From the NCBI GenBank assembly GCA_964630665.1, contig CAZVVN010000049.1, positions 1-25,692 of the forward strand: 25,692 nucleotides of DNA, read 5' to 3'. Origin of the DNA: UBA9619 sp964630665 (lineage in GTDB: Bacteria > Pseudomonadota > Gammaproteobacteria > Arenicellales > UBA868). Both the position numbers and the translations under genes were made by a program. The notes under the pieces were generated by a model. It was given only the letters and a program-made list of their open reading frames with translations, was not told the DNA's origin and made no database searches. Below are positions 1 through 8,755 of the stretch, piece after piece; within the stretch, counting starts at the first letter, position 1, and every line of letters starts with the position of its first letter.

Positions 1-1503
1 GGTAGAGTCGATGTCTGCTTCACAAATCCCGGCACATCAGAGATGCATTTCTGTGCAGCCCTCGACCAGATCGACGGAATGCACTGCATTCTGTGCCTGT
101 TCGAAGGTGTGGTGACGGGTGCGGCTGATGGGTACGGACGTATGCTGGACAGGCCTGCAGCGACGCTACTGCATCTTGGGCCTGGATTGGGAAACGGTCT
201 TTCCAATTTACACAACGCCAAGAAGGCGAGAACACCGATTGTCAACATCATTGGGGAACACGCCACTTATCATGTTGAATATGATGCGCCATTGACAGCC
301 GACATCGAAGGTATCGCGCGCCCTGTGTCCGACTGGGTCTGCACTTCGGTAGATTCGTCTTCGGTTGCCTCCGATGCGGCCCGCGCGATTGCTGCATCGT
401 GTGTCTCCCCAGGGGCTGTGGCGACGCTTGTTCTGCCGGCTGACACAGCCTGGGGCCGATCGAACGGTCCTGCGCGGGTCATCTCGCCTGCTATGCCGGC
501 CAAACCCGAGAGTTCTGCTGTGCAGGATTGCGCGCGCGCTCTGCGTTCCGGAGAGCCGGCCATGTTGCTGCTCGGCGGCAAGGCACTTCGTGCCGGTCCA
601 CTTGAGACCGCGGGCCGTATCGCTGTCGGAACGGGCGCTTCGATGCGCTCGGAACTGATGGCAGCGAGAACCGAGCGGGGCGCCGGACGGGTCAGCATCG
701 AACGAATACCATACCCGGTAGATCAGGCGGTTGAGGTCATCGGGGATGTTCGCCATTTGATTCTGGTAGGAACTGCGAAGCCGGTCGCATTTTTTGCCTA
801 CCCCGACAAACCCAGTCTGTTGACACCACCCGACTGTGAGATACACACGCTGGCCGGCCCCGCGGATGACCTTCCTGCAGCACTCGATTGGCTGGCAGAG
901 GAACTTGGCGTGCGCGCCACGGCGCCTGAACTCCAGGTCTCGCAGCGACCAGATCTCGTCAGTGGTGCATTGACGGCCGAGTCGATCGGCTCAGCAGTAG
1001 GGCATCTGCTACCAGAGAATGCCATCGTCTGCGATGAGTCGATCACTTCTGGCCGCGGCTTGCATCTGTTTACCCGGGGTTGTGCCCCGCACGACTGGCT
1101 AGCCGGTACCGGCGGTGCGATAGGCCGTGGTCTGCCCGAGGCAACTGGTGCGGCCGTGGCCTGTCCTGATCGTCCGGTGTTGTGCCTATCCGGAGACGGC
1201 AGTGCGATGTATACGCTTCAGGCCCTCTGGACGCAGGCACGGGAAGACCTTGATGTCACTACGGTCATATTCAGCAACCGCTCGTACGCTATTCTCCACG
1301 GAGAATTGCGCAATGTGGGGGCTACACCGGGACCAAAAGCGCACGACATGTTTGATCTGGATCGTCCCGATCTGGACTGGACCAGGCTCGCCAGAGGCAT
1401 GGGTGTGGAAGCGGTGCGTGTCGATACTGCCGATCAGTTCAACAAGGTGCTTGAAGCGGCATTCGCAGTTCGTGGGCCGATGCTGATCGAAGCAGTGATG
1501 TAA
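1..1503 (+). CDS. Acetolactate synthase-like ThDP-dependent enzyme (5' partial)
   Basis: The reading frame is open from base 1, so the true start lies outside the window; 500 residues are visible, ending at TAA. The opening residues (VDVCFTNPGTSEMHF) match the start of the pyrimidine-binding domain of acetolactate synthase/benzoylformate decarboxylase-type enzymes. The following LFEGVVTGAADGYGRM carries the Glu that activates thiamine diphosphate in this family. The ThDP/Mg site near the C-terminus is GDGSAMYTLQALW through to FSNRSYAIL. Such enzymes decarboxylate a 2-oxo acid and transfer or release the resulting aldehyde unit. The annotation 'acetolactate synthase large subunit' is common for close relatives, but no regulatory subunit gene is adjacent, so a catabolic 2-oxo acid role is equally possible. 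It converges with the liu operon on the other strand. Confidence 0.85.
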   Translation, partial: GRVDVCFTNPGTSEMHFCAALDQIDGMHCILCLFEGVVTGAADGYGRMLDRPAATLLHLGPGLGNGLSNLHNAKKARTPIVNIIGEHATYHVEYDAPLTADIEGIARPVSDWVCTSVDSSSVASDAARAIAASCVSPGAVATLVLPADTAWGRSNGPARVISPAMPAKPESSAVQDCARALRSGEPAMLLLGGKALRAGPLETAGRIAVGTGASMRSELMAARTERGAGRVSIERIPYPVDQAVEVIGDVRHLILVGTAKPVAFFAYPDKPSLLTPPDCEIHTLAGPADDLPAALDWLAEELGVRATAPELQVSQRPDLVSGALTAESIGSAVGHLLPENAIVCDESITSGRGLHLFTRGCAPHDWLAGTGGAIGRGLPEATGAAVACPDRPVLCLSGDGSAMYTLQALWTQAREDLDVTTVIFSNRSYAILHGELRNVGATPGPKAHDMFDLDRPDLDWTRLARGMGVEAVRVDTADQFNKVLEAAFAVRGPMLIEAVM

Positions 1504-1655
1504 GGCTTCATTGCTAGGTGTCGGTGGGTTTGCTGTCCCATCCGTCCGAGATCATGACTTGTCTGTGGTAGAAATCGAAATCGGTCAGATTGCCGGCATG
1601 GTCACTGCGCAGCTGGATGCTAGTCTGGTGACCAGCAGAATTCGGATTCGGTATA

Positions 1656-3662
1656 TCAGGCTTTCGAGTTATCTGCTGGAGTGATGTGGCCAAGGCTCTG
1701 ACCCTGCTCGACCAGTTGCCCAACCTGCACGTCGAGTGAGTCGATTTGACCGCTGATCGGAGCATTAAGGTCGTGCTCCATCTTCATGGCTTCGATCACC
1801 AGTAACGACGCGTTCTTGGTTACCTTATCACCTGGGGCAGCAAGCACCTTGATGACCCGGCCAGTCATGGATGTAGTCAGGGTACCGGACTGCTCTTCTG
1901 AGAAGTGTCTTCGCTTCGAACTGACCGAATTGACGGTGTGAAAGGTACCGTTGATCCCTACATGGAGCTTTGCACCGGACCAGGCTGTGACGATTCTGAA
2001 GTTTCGACCATTGACGGTTATCTGAAAATGGTGATCTGAGTCTGGCCTGCCGGAGACTCTGTAAAGAACATCGTCGATCTCGGTTTCGAGCTCATCCTGG
2101 TCGGGCTTGCAGATGACCTCGGTGGGTTGGCCGTTCAGTTCAAAATCAAGAATCAACACGGCCGGCAGGTTCATCCGCCAGCCGTCACACTTGAACCACA
2201 GTGAATGTTGCCGGGAATACCCGAGTGCGGCAGTTCGGCTGTGCGCCTTGGCGTTTTGCCATAAGCAAAAGCTGGCGACAGCGAGAACGAACGGCTGAGG
2301 AACATCGTCCTGGATTGAAAGTTCAGTCAGACATCTTTCCACCAAGCGCGTATCGGTCGTTCCGTTTCGGACGTCCTGATGACGGCTGAGCTTCGAAAGC
2401 AGCAGCAGGTTGGTCTTGACTCCTACAACGCTTGATGCCTCCAGCACGCGGCCTAGACGTTCCCAGCATACGGTGGTGTCGGCATCATAAACAACAAGTT
2501 TTGCGATCATGGGATCATAGTCGATGCCGATGCGGTCACCTGGCCGGACCCCGGTGTCTATCCGGACTAGGGGATCAGGTTCCGGAAACTCCAGCCAGGC
2601 GAGTGTTCCCGCGTCAGGCAGGAACTTATTGCTGGTGTCTTCAGCATAGACCCTTGCTTCAATTGCGTGACCCACACAGCTGATCTGATGCTGCTTCTGT
2701 GGCAGAGGCTCGCCCGAAGCGATCCGGAACTGCCAATCGACCAGATCTATACCGGTAATCATTTCGGTCACAGGGTGCTCGACCTGGAGGCGGGTGTTCA
2801 TCTCCATGAAATAGAATTCCGCTCCTTCGACCAAAAACTCAACCGTTCCAGCGCCGACATAGCCGATCGCTTCGGTCAGCCTGACCGCGGCATCAGTTAA
2901 CTGTTGCCGGAGGTGATTGGACAGGTCGCGAGCCGGTGCTTCCTCGATGACTTTCTGATGGCGGCGCTGGATGGAGCAGTCACGATCGAAAAGATGCACG
3001 GTATCGCCTTGGTTATCGGCAAATACCTGAACCTCGATGTGGCGTGGCTGCCTCAGGTAGTGTTCGAGCAGTAAGCGGTCGTCAGCAAAAGCAGAACGTG
3101 CTTCTCGTCGACTGGGATCAATCAGTCGCTGGAACTCATCCTGGTTCTGGGCGATTCGTATCCCTTTGCCACCACCCCCGGCGACCGGCTTGATTATCAC
3201 TGGATAACCGATTCCACTCGCCTCCGCTAACAGTCGCTGCCGGCTTTGCTCCTTGCCGTGATAGCCGGTGAGCACAGGCAGGTTGGCTTCGATCGCAGCT
3301 TGCCTGGCATGGCCCTTGTCGGCCATGGTTCGGATCACTTCAACTGGTGGGCCAACGAAGGTCACACCGGCTGCCTGGCAAGCCGCGGCAAAGTCCGGGT
3401 TCTCGGACAGAAAACCATAACCGGGGTGAACGCTGTCTGCGCCAGTGGACTTTACAGCCTCTAAAATATTGTCGGTACTGAGGTAACTCTCGATGGCGCT
3501 GGCGGGGCCGATGAATACTGCCTCATCAGCAAGCTCGGTGTGCAGAGCGTCCTGATCAGCTTCAGAGTAGACGGCGATCGTGCGAATCCCCATCTTCCTG
3601 GCTGTGCGGATGATCCGGCAGGCAATCTCGCCCCGATTGGCGACCAGTACGGCATCGAGCAT
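1656..3662 (-). CDS. liuD: Methylcrotonyl-CoA carboxylase, biotin-carrying alpha subunit
   Basis: This 668-residue protein is a biotin carboxylase fused to a biotinyl carrier domain. The N-terminus (LVANRGEIACRIIRTARKMG) is the biotin carboxylase fold. The ATP-grasp glycine loop is KPVAGGGGKGIRI near residue 165, and FMEMNTRLQVEHPVTE is the catalytic segment near residue 290. The C-terminal EAMKMEH places the biotinylated lysine at K627. It carboxylates biotin with ATP and bicarbonate, and the beta subunit LiuB then carboxylates 3-methylcrotonyl-CoA. The start ATG shares one base with the liuC stop (ATGA-type overlap), which suggests translational coupling. The sequence alone cannot exclude acetyl- or propionyl-CoA carboxylase, but the liuA, liuB and liuC neighbours favour the leucine pathway. 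It is the last gene of the operon in this window. Confidence 0.92.
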   Translation of the reverse strand: MLDAVLVANRGEIACRIIRTARKMGIRTIAVYSEADQDALHTELADEAVFIGPASAIESYLSTDNILEAVKSTGADSVHPGYGFLSENPDFAAACQAAGVTFVGPPVEVIRTMADKGHARQAAIEANLPVLTGYHGKEQSRQRLLAEASGIGYPVIIKPVAGGGGKGIRIAQNQDEFQRLIDPSRREARSAFADDRLLLEHYLRQPRHIEVQVFADNQGDTVHLFDRDCSIQRRHQKVIEEAPARDLSNHLRQQLTDAAVRLTEAIGYVGAGTVEFLVEGAEFYFMEMNTRLQVEHPVTEMITGIDLVDWQFRIASGEPLPQKQHQISCVGHAIEARVYAEDTSNKFLPDAGTLAWLEFPEPDPLVRIDTGVRPGDRIGIDYDPMIAKLVVYDADTTVCWERLGRVLEASSVVGVKTNLLLLSKLSRHQDVRNGTTDTRLVERCLTELSIQDDVPQPFVLAVASFCLWQNAKAHSRTAALGYSRQHSLWFKCDGWRMNLPAVLILDFELNGQPTEVICKPDQDELETEIDDVLYRVSGRPDSDHHFQITVNGRNFRIVTAWSGAKLHVGINGTFHTVNSVSSKRRHFSEEQSGTLTTSMTGRVIKVLAAPGDKVTKNASLLVIEAMKMEHDLNAPISGQIDSLDVQVGQLVEQGQSLGHITPADNSKA

Positions 3663-4450
3663 CAGTTGTCAGCAGCCCAGAGCGGTTTCCGCTTGTCGAG
3701 AAAAGCGCTGATACCTTCCCGGGCTTCCTCGGTAGCTCGCACATCTGCGATGAGCCGCGCAGTCCAGGCGCTCGGATCCTCGTCGTCATGTTTCTGACGA
3801 AGGCGAAAGAGCAGTTCCTTGGACGTTTTCTGTGCCGAAGGTCCTCCTGCCAGCAGCTGTTGCAGCAGTGCATCGATCCGGTGCGGCAGTTCGTTGTGTG
3901 CGGCGACCTCGTGGACCAGGCCAACGCGCTCGGCGGTACCGGCGTCGAAACGTTCGCCACTGAGAAAGTAGCGCCGGGCTGCACGCTGGCCGATGGCATT
4001 AACAACGAAAGGACTGATGACCGCCGGTATGAGCCCCAGTCGGACTTCGGAGAGTGAAAATACCGCGCGTTCGGAGGCAATAGCAATATCGCATGCAGCC
4101 ACCAGACCCACGCCACCACCAAATGCAGCGCCGTTGACGACCGCAACCGTCGGACGCGGGAATCGATCCAGGGCACTCATCATGGCTGCCAGTTGATCAG
4201 CATCGGCACGGTTCTCCTCGCGGCCGTAATCGGCAGCCCTCCGCATCCAGTTGAGATCGCCGCCTGCGGAAAAACTTCGTCCTGCGCCACTCAGCAGAAG
4301 AACCCGGACAGCTTGGTCGTCGGCCAGATCCCGCAGCGCTTTGTCAATTTCGGCAATGAGTTGGTCGTCAAAGGCATTGTGCACGTCCGGTCGATTGAGG
4401 GTTAGACGGACAATTCCATGATCGTTTTTTTCGAGTTTTAAGAATTTCAT
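3662..4450 (-). CDS. liuC: Enoyl-CoA hydratase family, probable methylglutaconyl-CoA hydratase
   Basis: This is a 262-residue crotonase-fold protein, the usual length for the family. Oxyanion-hole segments are visible: SAGGDLNWM at residues 61-69 and NGAAFGGGVGLVAACD at residues 106-121, followed by FSLSEVRLGLIPAVISP. In leucine degradation this enzyme hydrates 3-methylglutaconyl-CoA to HMG-CoA. The specific substrate is inferred from position between the two carboxylase subunits, because crotonase sequences alone seldom fix the substrate. It starts 5 bases after the liuB stop and overlaps the liuD start by one base, so it is clearly operonic. Confidence 0.87.
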   Translation of the reverse strand: MKFLKLEKNDHGIVRLTLNRPDVHNAFDDQLIAEIDKALRDLADDQAVRVLLLSGAGRSFSAGGDLNWMRRAADYGREENRADADQLAAMMSALDRFPRPTVAVVNGAAFGGGVGLVAACDIAIASERAVFSLSEVRLGLIPAVISPFVVNAIGQRAARRYFLSGERFDAGTAERVGLVHEVAAHNELPHRIDALLQQLLAGGPSAQKTSKELLFRLRQKHDDEDPSAWTARLIADVRATEEAREGISAFLDKRKPLWAADN

Positions 4451-4455
4451 TTAAT

Positions 4456-6063
4456 CTACATCCTGAATACACCGTATCGGGTGGGCTCGACAGGTGCGTT
4501 AAGTGCTGCAGAAATACCGAGCGCAACGACCTGGCGTGTATCTGCCGGATCGATGACACCGTCGTCCCACAGGCGTGCACTGGCGTAGAACGGGTGTCCC
4601 TCGGTCTCGTACTGTTCAAGGATTCCTGTCCTGAACGCGGAGTCTTCCTCTGTAGTGACGGGTTGGCCGGAACGTTGTGCATTGTCTTTTCGGACTGCGG
4701 CGAGGACTGAAGCAGCCTGTTCGCCTCCCATGACGGAAATACGTGCGTTCGGCCACATCCAGAGAAATCGTGGGTCGTAGGCGCGGCCGCACATCCCATA
4801 ATTTCCGGCGCCAAAACTGCCGCCGACGATCACGGTGAATCGAGGTACCCGGCAGCAGGCAACGGCAGTGACCATCTTGGCTCCATCCCGGGCGATACCC
4901 TGATTCTCGTAGTGCCGGCCAACCATAAAACCCGTGATGTTCTGCAGAAAGAGCAGCGGAATATTGCGCTGACTGCAGAGCTCGATAAAATGCGTACCCT
5001 TCAGGGCCGACTCTGAGAACAAGATGCCGTTGTTGGCAACAATGCCGATCTGATGGCCGTGAATGTGGGCAAATGTGCACACTAGCGTGGTGCCGTAACG
5101 GGACTTGAACTCGTTGAATTCGCTACCGTCCACCAGTCGACAGATCACTTCCCGAATATCGTAGGGTTTCCTGGGGTTCTCCGGGATGACGCCGTAGATC
5201 TCAGAAGGTTCATAAACTGGAACGACAGGGTTCCGAGTCTGGTTCCCAGGCCGTGGGCAAAGGGGGAGGTCCGAGACAATCTGCCGTGTGATCTCGAGTG
5301 CGTGCCGATCGTCGTCTGCCAGGTAGTCGGCGACGCCGGAGACGCGTGTGTGAACATCGGCACCGCCAAGTTCTTCGGCACTGACTTGTTCTCCGGTGGC
5401 GGCTTTGACCAGTGGGGGTCCGCCGAGAAAGATCGTGCCCTGATTACGCACAATGACTGCCTGGTCTGACATGGCCGGAACATAGGCACCGCCGGCCGTA
5501 CAAGAACCCATGACCACCGCAATCTGGGCTATTCCCGCGGCAGACATGTTCGCCTGGTTGAAGAAAATTCGCCCGAAATGTTCCCGATCCGGGAACACCT
5601 CGTCTTGTCTGGGTAGAAATGCACCACCGGAATCGACAAGATAGATACAGGGTAAGCGGTTTTCGGCAGCGATTCTCTGGGCACGAAGATGTTTCTTGAC
5701 CGTAATCGGGAAGTACGTGCCGCCCTTGACCGTGGCATCGTTTGCGATCACCACGCATTCGTGTCCGCTGACCCGGCCGACACCTGTCAGCAGTCCACCG
5801 GAGGGCACTTTCCCATCGTACATGCCCCAGCCCGCCAGCTGTGACAGTTCCAGGAATGGTGCCCCCTGGTCCAGTAACCGGTTGACCCGGTCGCGGGGCA
5901 GTAACTTGCCCCGGTCAAGGTGTTTCTGCCGGGCCTTGTCGCTGCCGCCACAGGAGACGGTTTCTACGGCGTTACGCAGTTCACTGATCTTGGCCAGCAT
6001 GTCAGCGCGGTTGCGTTGAAATTCGGGAGTCGCCGTATCTAGCGCACTGTTGAAGACCGCCAT
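4456..6063 (-). CDS. liuB: Methylcrotonyl-CoA carboxylase, carboxyltransferase beta subunit
   Basis: The frame is open further upstream, to 6348, but the extra 95 residues would overlap the thiolase gene and look like shadow sequence. The ATG at 6061-6063 gives MAVFNSALDTATPEF and a 535-residue protein, the normal length for MccB. Two carboxyltransferase (crotonase-like) halves are present. The N-terminal half holds VDSGGAFLPRQDEVFPDREHFG and MGSCTAGGAYVPAMSD; the C-terminal half holds FLQNITGFMVGRHYE and GGSFGAGNYGMCGRAYDPRF. The pattern is characteristic of methylcrotonyl-CoA rather than propionyl-CoA carboxyltransferases. It works with LiuD to make 3-methylglutaconyl-CoA. Its start lies 28 bases after the thiolase stop. 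Confidence 0.93.
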   Translation of the reverse strand: MAVFNSALDTATPEFQRNRADMLAKISELRNAVETVSCGGSDKARQKHLDRGKLLPRDRVNRLLDQGAPFLELSQLAGWGMYDGKVPSGGLLTGVGRVSGHECVVIANDATVKGGTYFPITVKKHLRAQRIAAENRLPCIYLVDSGGAFLPRQDEVFPDREHFGRIFFNQANMSAAGIAQIAVVMGSCTAGGAYVPAMSDQAVIVRNQGTIFLGGPPLVKAATGEQVSAEELGGADVHTRVSGVADYLADDDRHALEITRQIVSDLPLCPRPGNQTRNPVVPVYEPSEIYGVIPENPRKPYDIREVICRLVDGSEFNEFKSRYGTTLVCTFAHIHGHQIGIVANNGILFSESALKGTHFIELCSQRNIPLLFLQNITGFMVGRHYENQGIARDGAKMVTAVACCRVPRFTVIVGGSFGAGNYGMCGRAYDPRFLWMWPNARISVMGGEQAASVLAAVRKDNAQRSGQPVTTEEDSAFRTGILEQYETEGHPFYASARLWDDGVIDPADTRQVVALGISAALNAPVEPTRYGVFRM

Positions 6064-6091
6064 GATCGTCAGGTGTTCTATTGAGGCGCGG

Positions 6092-7279
6092 TCAGTCGAG
6101 TTTTTCGAATGCCATGGCAGTAGCCTCACCACCCCCAATGCACAGTGAGGCGATTCCTCGGCGCATATCGTACCGTTGGAGGGCCGCCAGCAGAGTGACG
6201 ATGATGCGGGCGCCGGATGCACCAATGGGGTGCCCGAGAGCACAGGCACCGCCGTGGAGATTGACTCGCTCATGGTCCAGGTCAAGATCGTGCATCGCAG
6301 CCATCGTGACCACCGCGAACGCTTCATTGACTTCGTAAAGATCGACATCTCCGGCTAGCCAGTTCAATTTATTCAGCAAAGCCCGGATCGCGAAGACTGG
6401 AGCGGTCGTAAAAAGTCCCGGTTCGTGGGCGAAACTGGTATGTCCCAGGATCTTCGCCAGCGGTACGTGCCCGCCTTTCTCGGCATCGGACAGGCGCATC
6501 ATGACCAGAGCGGCAGCACCATCGGATATCGAACTTGAGTTTGCCGCTGTCACCGTACCACCTTTGCGAAATGCCGGCTTCAGGCGGGGGATGTTTTCAA
6601 CGTTTCCTTTCAGTGGTTGTTCGTCCGTGTCAACCACACTGTCATCGGAGCGGGTCTGAATTCTGACGGAGGTGATTTCGTTTTCAAAGGCGCCGTTCTC
6701 AATGGCCTCCTTGGCTCGAGTCAGGGATTCAATAGCAAAATCATCCTGGTCTTCCCGGGTGAATCCGTATCGCTCTGCACAGTCTTCGGCAAACGACCCC
6801 ATCAATTTACCTGGGTCATAGGCGTCCTCAAGCCCGTCAAGAAACATGTGGTCTACCACCTCACCGTGCCCGAGCCGGTAACCGCCTCTGGCCTTGGGCA
6901 ACAGGAACGGGGCGTTGCTCATGCTTTCCTGGCCACCAGCGACCACCGTTTGCATACTGCCCGAGGAGATCAGATCATGGGCGAGCATGGCTGCTTTCAT
7001 TCCGGAACCACACATTTTGTTGATCGTGGTGCAGCCGACACCAAGCGGCAGGCCAGCGCCTAGAGCAGCCTGGCGCGCGGGCGCCTGTCCCTGGCCGGCT
7101 GGCAGCACACAGCCCATCAGGACTTCGTCGACTGCATCCGGCGTGAGCCCGGAGCGTTCGACCGCACTGTCAATGGCTGCCGCACCAAGCTGCGGTGCGG
7201 GTACCGCAGCGAGACAGCCCTGAAACCCGCCCAGAGGTGTCCGGGCAGCGCCCGTGATGACGATCGGATCTTCAGGCAT
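6092..7279 (-). CDS. Acetyl-CoA C-acetyltransferase (thiolase)
   Basis: This is a 395-residue thiolase. The acyl-accepting cysteine is C90 in NKMCGSGMKA. NEAFAVV, GGACALGHPIGASG (H350) and the C-terminal CIGGGEA (C380) complete the active site. Length and motifs match biosynthetic or degradative acetoacetyl-CoA thiolases (AtoB/PhbA type). Leucine breakdown ends in acetyl-CoA plus acetoacetate. A thiolase in the same operon could cleave acetoacetyl-CoA once acetoacetate is activated, although no CoA-transferase is in the window. It starts 15 bases after the liuA stop and is therefore cotranscribed. A 3-ketoacyl-CoA thiolase with broader chain length is the main alternative. Confidence 0.92.
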   Translation of the reverse strand: MPEDPIVITGAARTPLGGFQGCLAAVPAPQLGAAAIDSAVERSGLTPDAVDEVLMGCVLPAGQGQAPARQAALGAGLPLGVGCTTINKMCGSGMKAAMLAHDLISSGSMQTVVAGGQESMSNAPFLLPKARGGYRLGHGEVVDHMFLDGLEDAYDPGKLMGSFAEDCAERYGFTREDQDDFAIESLTRAKEAIENGAFENEITSVRIQTRSDDSVVDTDEQPLKGNVENIPRLKPAFRKGGTVTAANSSSISDGAAALVMMRLSDAEKGGHVPLAKILGHTSFAHEPGLFTTAPVFAIRALLNKLNWLAGDVDLYEVNEAFAVVTMAAMHDLDLDHERVNLHGGACALGHPIGASGARIIVTLLAALQRYDMRRGIASLCIGGGEATAMAFEKLD

Positions 7280-7294
7280 CTGGCGTCTCGTTTG

Positions 7295-8461
7295 TCATGC
7301 AGTTTCCTTAAACAGTTCCCGGCCGATCAGCATGCGTCGGATCTCGCTTGTTCCGGCACCAATCTCGTAAAGTTTGGCGTCACGCAACAACCGCCCGGTT
7401 GGATAGTCGTTAATGTAACCGTTACCGCCCAGCGCCTGGATTGCCTCCAGTGCCATCCAGGTCGCTTTCTCAGCTGAATAGAGAATCGCGCCGGCCGCGT
7501 CCTTTCGTGTGGTTTCTCCACGGTCACAGGCAGCGGCAACGGCATAGACATAGGCCCGGCAGGCGTTCATGGTTGTATACATATCAGCCAGCTTACCCTG
7601 CATCAGCTGAAATTCACCGATCGCCTGCCCGAACTGTTTGCGGTCATGGACATAGGGGAGCACGTTGTCCATACAGGCCTGCATGATTCCCAGCGGTCCG
7701 CCGGACAGAACGACTCGTTCGTAATCGAGCCCACTCATCAGTACGCTTACCCCACCGTTGAGTTGACCGAGAACATTCTCTTCAGGGATGGCGCAGTCCT
7801 TGAATATCAGTTCCGAAGTGTTGGATCCACGCATGCCCAGCTTATCCAGCTTTCGCCCGGTAGAAAATCCCAAGAACGCCTTCTCCACAAGGAACGCCGT
7901 AATCCCTTCCGGTCCCGCCCTGGGTTCGGTTTTGGCATAGATCACCAGCACATCCGCGTCCGGCCCATTGGTAATCCACATCTTGTTGCCGTTCAGTAGA
8001 AACCCGTCGTCGACCCGCTCGGCCTGCAGGCGCATGCTGACGACGTCAGAGCCGCTCCCGGGTTCACTCATGGCCAGTGCGCCAACGTGTTCACCGCTGA
8101 TCAAACCGGGCAGATAGCGGGCTTTCTGCTCATCATTACCGTTGCGCCGGATCTGGTTGACACACAGGTTCGAATGCGCCCCATAGGACAGGGCGACAGC
8201 CGCGGATGCCCGGCTGAGTTCTTCCATTGCGACCGTGTGCTCCAGGTAGCCCATCCCGGCGCCTCCGAGATTCTCTTCCACCGTGATCCCGAGTAGCCCG
8301 AGTGCTCCCATCTTCGGCCACAGGTCGTGTGGAAACTCATTGCACTGGTCGATCTCGGATGCACGGGGGGCGATTTCAGCAGCGGCGAACTCTGCGACTG
8401 ATTCGCGGAGCATCTCGCTGGTCTGGCCCAGGTTGAAGTTGAACAGCCTCGGAGATTGCAT
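7295..8461 (-). CDS. liuA: Isovaleryl-CoA dehydrogenase
   Basis: This is an acyl-CoA dehydrogenase of 388 residues. I chose the ATG at 8459-8461 (MQSPRLFNFNLGQTSEML). An in-frame ATG 17 codons earlier, at 8512, lies almost on the predicted transcription start and adds residues atypical of the family. Visible family segments are ALAMSEPGSGSDV (FAD/substrate loop), MWITNGPDADVLVIYAKTEP, LDYERVVLSGGPLG with the catalytic Glu at E248 as in isovaleryl-CoA dehydrogenases, and EIGAGTSEIRRMLIGREL. It oxidises isovaleryl-CoA to 3-methylcrotonyl-CoA and passes electrons to electron-transfer flavoprotein. It heads the operon, directly behind the palindrome-bearing promoter. Confidence 0.93.
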   Translation of the reverse strand: MQSPRLFNFNLGQTSEMLRESVAEFAAAEIAPRASEIDQCNEFPHDLWPKMGALGLLGITVEENLGGAGMGYLEHTVAMEELSRASAAVALSYGAHSNLCVNQIRRNGNDEQKARYLPGLISGEHVGALAMSEPGSGSDVVSMRLQAERVDDGFLLNGNKMWITNGPDADVLVIYAKTEPRAGPEGITAFLVEKAFLGFSTGRKLDKLGMRGSNTSELIFKDCAIPEENVLGQLNGGVSVLMSGLDYERVVLSGGPLGIMQACMDNVLPYVHDRKQFGQAIGEFQLMQGKLADMYTTMNACRAYVYAVAAACDRGETTRKDAAGAILYSAEKATWMALEAIQALGGNGYINDYPTGRLLRDAKLYEIGAGTSEIRRMLIGRELFKETA

Positions 8462-8523
8462 GGCTATGGCGGTGCGGGCGATTTCAGGAATCCCGGCAGT
8501 TTTAGGACACATGGAGATTGTAA

Positions 8524-8547
8524 ATTGACGTTTACGTAAACGTCAAT
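8524..8547 (-). promoter_or_regulatory. Perfect 24-bp palindromic operator over the liu promoter
   Basis: Each half reads ATTGACGTTTAC followed by its exact reverse complement, centred between 8535 and 8536. On the minus strand the outer part supplies a -35 TTGACG at 8541-8546. After an 18-base spacer there is a -10 TACAAT at 8517-8522. The operator therefore fills the -35/spacer region of the liu promoter. MerR-family LiuR regulators of proteobacterial leucine operons bind palindromes with ACGT cores in this position. That match is from memory and was not checked against a motif. No regulator gene is present in the window. Confidence 0.75.
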
Positions 8548-8755
8548 ACATTCTGATCCTGTGAAACCATAGGTTACATTGTCTTGTGGACCCCGTGAGT
8601 GCCAGATGACCGGACTCAGGCGATGAGCTCCTGCCATCACCCAGGACTTGTCCGAGTGGCGGCACTGGTGTGAACTCTGTCCTTGGGGTCTTCTCCGATG
8701 GTCGACAACAGGATCTCGGAGCAAAAATACTTTCTGAATACGGTGATGATGGCCA

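Noticed and set aside
208..846. 212-codon open frame antisense to the ALS-like gene.
   Set aside because: It lies wholly inside a clear ThDP enzyme, its composition is low-complexity and Arg/Ser-rich, and it is typical of an antisense shadow in GC-rich DNA.
1514..1655. Open frame on the minus strand downstream of liuD encoding about 48 residues (tail HRQVMISDGWDSKPTDT).
   Set aside because: It has no start codon of its own outside liuD, no ribosome-binding site and no recognisable family. It is most simply non-coding sequence between convergent genes.
3562..4176. 204-codon minus-strand frame overlapping liuC and liuD.
   Set aside because: It is a frame-shifted shadow of two well-supported operon genes with no family features.
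6064..6348. Possible 95-residue N-terminal extension of liuB.
   Set aside because: It overlaps the 3' end of the thiolase gene in another frame, and family length and N-terminus fit the ATG at 6063.
8548..8755. Possible small RNA or tRNA between the liu promoter and the hydrolase.
   Set aside because: No cloverleaf or TPsiC-arm motif, no good hairpin with a T-run, and no small frame with a start and ribosome-binding site were seen.
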